From positions 1 to 16,407 of the forward strand of contig JAFQLG010000076.1 of assembly GCA_017414605.1 (NCBI GenBank): 16,407 nt of DNA, given 5' to 3'. The notes beneath the pieces are model-generated. The model was not told the DNA's origin and searched no databases. It worked only from the letters and a program-made list of their open reading frames with translations. This stretch comes from Clostridia bacterium (lineage in GTDB: Bacteria > Bacillota_A > Clostridia > Oscillospirales > CAG-272). Shown piece by piece: positions 13,582-16,407 of the stretch. How positions within the stretch are numbered: position 1 is the stretch's first letter; the number at the start of each line of letters is the position of its first letter. Position numbers and translations under genes: made by a program.

Positions 13582-16407
13582 TTACTGTTCGCCTTCGGGT
13601 ATGATCGTCACCGTGCCATGGTCTTCGCAATTTTCAACGGTTCCGTTTTGTCCTCCGCAAATACCGTCAACGCCGTAAACTCCCGATATGTTGGCATAAT
13701 TTTGACAATTTTTAATATCTGCTGTGATGTTCGAACCTACAATACCGCCAATCACAGAGTAACCCGAAACATCACCGCGGTTCACACAGTCATTGATGGT
13801 TACATCGCCGCTAATACCTGCAATGCCTCCAATGTAATCACCGTCACCTGATACTTTGCCACTGTTTACACAATCGCTGATGTTTCCATTACAATCACCG
13901 GTTATTCCGCCAACGGCGTCTATTCCCGATACATTGCCATAGTTTTCGCAGTTTGATACGGTGTCGCCGCCGCTTGATCCCACAATTCCTCCGGCCACGG
14001 TGGCAAATTCGTCCTCGTTATCAATTGACGAAACATTTCCGTGGTTGATACAATAAGAAATGTTTCCGCCGCAGCCTGAAATTCCACCAGCCAAACCGGT
14101 TGATATAACGCCACCGTAATTATGACACTCGTCCACAGTCATATTGTGTTGCGCCACTCCCACGATTCCACCGGCATAAACATAAGAGTCTATGCTTCCG
14201 TGATTAACACATCCGCTAATGAGAGCATCAACGTACCCGTAATATGCATCGCAGTGGGCACCTAAAATCCCGCCCACCCCGCTTGCACCCGTAGCATTTA
14301 CGGCAGCGTAGTTTTCGCAATTGATAATGCGGATATTAGTTGAATTAAAAGGAGATTCCGAAGCATATCCTACAATTCCACCCGCATAGTCGGCAGACGA
14401 AGCAGATATGAGAACGTCACCGCCAACCGTACAGTTATTGATCTCGCCGCCTCCAAACCAACCAACAAGACCGCCTGCATAAAAATAATCACCGTAGGAC
14501 TCATCGGATACGAATTCAGCAAGATAGAGAGAATTGTCAAGCGTTAGATTGCAAAGCTGTCCCTTGAAACGTTTAAAGAGGCCGAGGCCTGAATCTGTTA
14601 CCTTTCCCACAATTGAGAAATTGGTTATGGTATGACCTTTACCGTCAAACACACCGACAAAGTCATCAATGCCGTAAAAGTTCTCCACATCAGATAAATC
14701 CAGATCAGCCGTCAACTCAACGTACTTGGGCTGAAAACGGTCTGTGCCGTTTAAGCTTAAAAATTCTTCAACGGTTGAAACGGTCATAAATCTATTGATA
14801 ATGGTAAATCCTTTAGCCTCTGCCGATACGGTGTAGTTATCTATAAAATCGTTTCCGCAAACGAGAGTAACTGTAGAAACTCCCCAAGGATCTATCAACA
14901 TATCGTCCGTAAGGTCGGGAATAGTGATTAAAAACCGTCCGTCACCCAAGTTCTGCACTTCCTCGGGAGCAAGCTCAAACTCATTGAATACGTCATTTGC
15001 GTCAATTCTCAACGATATCTTCTTGATCTCGCCGAATTGGTCTCCGTTAAGCGTAACAAGCAAGAATCGTTTGTATTCTTCCTTGTTAGCCGCTTTGGGC
15101 ACCCAAGCGGAGTAGTTAAGGCCTGCATCCACGCACTCTATCGAAACGATCTCAGCTTGAGTTACCGTTTTAGCGGTATCTGAGCATTGGGTTTGGGACA
15201 CTGCGGTATAGTCTACTTCATCCAATGTAAATGAGAAGCTCTCGAGAGTCAACTTAATGTCGCCGCTTGCAAACTGTCCTTTGTTTTCTATTTCAACCAA
15301 CAAAACGGTTGCGGTTGAAGCAGAATTCACCTCATATTCACTGCCATTGATAACAACAGTCTTAACTGTAGCGCCGCAGGGATTGCTCAACGTGATTTGG
15401 AGATATATTTTGTCCCCCTCAAATACGACACCCGTGCCGATTACCGACATGTTTGTAGCATCAATATAAGGATGAGTCTTTACAGCCTGCTCCACTGTTT
15501 TTGTCTGCACGCCCTTACCGTCGTTTACGTCAAAGGTGTAGGTTATCTTAACGGTGTAGTCGGTGTAATAATCAAGAGAATCAAAGGCTATTTCCTTGTC
15601 GGTGTTTTCCTTTACAAGCTCGTCTCCCTTAAAGAGCTTGACTGTGTAGTCGATAAGAGTGTTATCAACGTTGGTCTGATCATAAGAGCCGCTTACCGTG
15701 TATGTGTCGCTCGTTACGTCCTTGAGCGTAAACGTAGGCTCAACCTTTTCCTCGGTCTTGACTGCAAGCTCTTTTACGAGTGTTTGGTCACCAACACCGT
15801 CGTTGAGGTCGTAGGTGTAGGTGACCTTGACCGTGTAATCGTTGTTGGAAAGAAGATTTGTAAACTCACGATCCGTGAGGTCTTCAACGTTCGTTACGTC
15901 CTCGCCGTGAATGAGCTCAAGCTTGGTGATAGCTCCAACCGCATCAACGTCCGTAACCGTAATATCAAACTTGAACGAGGTCTGCGTCTTCTCGGTTTCG
16001 GTTATCTCAAAATCGGGCGTAGCCTTTGCTTCAGTTTTGACTGCAAGCTCTTTTACGAGTGTCTGATCACCAACTCCGTCATTGAGGTCGTAGGTGTAGG
16101 TGACCTTTAATGTGTAATCGTTGTTGGATAGCAGGTCAGTCAATTCACGGGTCGTGAGGTCTTCAACGTTCGTTACGTCCTCGCCGTGAACAAGCTCTAT
16201 CTTTATAATAGCTCCAACGCTGTCAACGTCGGTTATTGTGATGTCAAACTTGAACGAGGTCTGCGTTTTCTCGGTTTCGGTTATCTCAAAATCGGGTGTT
16301 GCTTTCGCCTCAGTTTTGACTGCAAGTTCTTTTACGAGTGTCTGATCACCAACTCCGTCATTGAGGTCGTAGGTGTAGGTGACCTTTAATGTGTAATCAT
16401 TGTTGGA
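13582..16407 (-). CDS. Large repeat-built surface protein with GLUG repeats, N-terminus outside the window
   Basis: The C-terminal 941 residues of a large, probably secreted protein. The frame is open to the window edge, so any start codon inside (such as TTG at 16143) is internal. Order in translation: two 93-residue tandem repeats (16407-15850), a third copy that matches for ~33 residues and then diverges, and a degenerate fourth (to about 15460). A beta-rich linker follows to about 14790, then FVGVFDGKGHTITNFSI, the usual entry to a GLUG region. About ten GLUG repeats (pattern GGIVG...I.NC.N.G.V) run to about 13610, probably a right-handed beta-helix. Nearly every GLUG repeat carries a Cys in the NC position. 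No LPXTG, SLH or membrane anchor exists at the C-terminus (ends IIPEGEQ), so any anchor or signal peptide must lie upstream. Adhesion is a reasonable guess, not shown. Confidence 0.85.
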   Translation of the reverse strand, partial: SNNDYTLKVTYTYDLNDGVGDQTLVKELAVKTEAKATPDFEITETEKTQTSFKFDITITDVDSVGAIIKIELVHGEDVTNVEDLTTRELTDLLSNNDYTLKVTYTYDLNDGVGDQTLVKELAVKTEAKATPDFEITETEKTQTSFKFDITVTDVDAVGAITKLELIHGEDVTNVEDLTDREFTNLLSNNDYTVKVTYTYDLNDGVGDQTLVKELAVKTEEKVEPTFTLKDVTSDTYTVSGSYDQTNVDNTLIDYTVKLFKGDELVKENTDKEIAFDSLDYYTDYTVKITYTFDVNDGKGVQTKTVEQAVKTHPYIDATNMSVIGTGVVFEGDKIYLQITLSNPCGATVKTVVINGSEYEVNSASTATVLLVEIENKGQFASGDIKLTLESFSFTLDEVDYTAVSQTQCSDTAKTVTQAEIVSIECVDAGLNYSAWVPKAANKEEYKRFLLVTLNGDQFGEIKKISLRIDANDVFNEFELAPEEVQNLGDGRFLITIPDLTDDMLIDPWGVSTVTLVCGNDFIDNYTVSAEAKGFTIINRFMTVSTVEEFLSLNGTDRFQPKYVELTADLDLSDVENFYGIDDFVGVFDGKGHTITNFSIVGKVTDSGLGLFKRFKGQLCNLTLDNSLYLAEFVSDESYGDYFYAGGLVGWFGGGEINNCTVGGDVLISASSADYAGGIVGYASESPFNSTNIRIINCENYAAVNATGASGVGGILGAHCDAYYGYVDALISGCVNHGSIDSYVYAGGIVGVAQHNMTVDECHNYGGVISTGLAGGISGCGGNISYCINHGNVSSIDNEDEFATVAGGIVGSSGGDTVSNCENYGNVSGIDAVGGITGDCNGNISDCVNSGKVSGDGDYIGGIAGISGDVTINDCVNRGDVSGYSVIGGIVGSNITADIKNCQNYANISGVYGVDGICGGQNGTVENCEDHGTVTIIPEGEQ
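15741..16407 (-). repeat. 279-bp in-frame tandem repeats
   Basis: Unit A is 16407-16129 and unit B 16128-15850, each 279 bp (93 codons). Their proteins are identical at 85 of 93 positions. A third unit starting at 15849 is near-identical for about 33 codons, then diverges. Each opens with SNNDYT and contains YTYDLNDGVGDQTLVKELAV. The array reaches the window edge, so copy number is unknown. Confidence 0.95.

Noticed and set aside
15397..16110. 237-residue plus-strand open frame
   Set aside because: It is the antisense shadow of the repeat region of the surface protein; its internal repeats simply mirror the coding repeats.
15850..16407. Tandem repeats as a CRISPR array
   Set aside because: The units are 279 bp, contiguous, in frame and coding; there are no short repeats with unique spacers.

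Overview
The window looks like chromosome of an anaerobic Firmicute of the class Clostridia, probably an uncultured gut lineage near the Oscillospirales. The reasons are the gene families (clostridial-style ECF sigma/anti-sigma pair, PepF-like M3 peptidase, GLUG-repeat surface protein), AGGAG-type ribosome binding sites, near-consensus sigma-A promoters (TTGACA-17-TATAAT), a yybP-ykoY riboswitch and moderate GC. No mobile element, tRNA, rRNA or CRISPR array was seen. The taxonomic guess is inference only.

Layout. (1) 1-2977, plus strand: the 3' part of an aconitase-superfamily hydratase, then an NADP-type isocitrate dehydrogenase 21 bases later, together the citrate-to-2-oxoglutarate steps. 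(2) 3030-5879, minus strand: a CNNM/CorC-type transporter with an acidic tail, then an OPA-like MFS transporter. They are separated by a 16-bp hairpin without a U tract and are probably one transcript. (3) 5880-6487: a 608-base divergent regulatory region. Leftward it holds a sigma-A promoter, a ~160-nt structured leader of no class I recognise, and an intrinsic terminator before the CNNM gene. Rightward it holds an 11-bp perfect inverted repeat, a sigma-A promoter and a clear yybP-ykoY (Mn2+) riboswitch whose terminator uses an aptamer strand. (4) 6488-9154: a P2-type cation ATPase under that riboswitch. (5) 9344-11648: an ECF sigma factor and a single-pass membrane protein with a small cytoplasmic anti-sigma-like head and an extracytoplasmic M23/LytM domain lacking one catalytic histidine. 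(6) 11775-13535: an M3 oligoendopeptidase with its own consensus promoter. (7) 13582-16407, minus strand: the C-terminal 941 residues of a large repeat-built surface protein, with 93-residue tandem repeats running off the window edge and about ten GLUG repeats at the C-terminus.

How the parts fit. Regions 2-4 read as a divalent-metal homeostasis locus: two divergent transporter units, each behind its own RNA leader with a terminator. Regions 5-7 are envelope-related. The point most worth pursuing is the unassigned leader upstream of the CNNM gene, which may also control the MFS gene.
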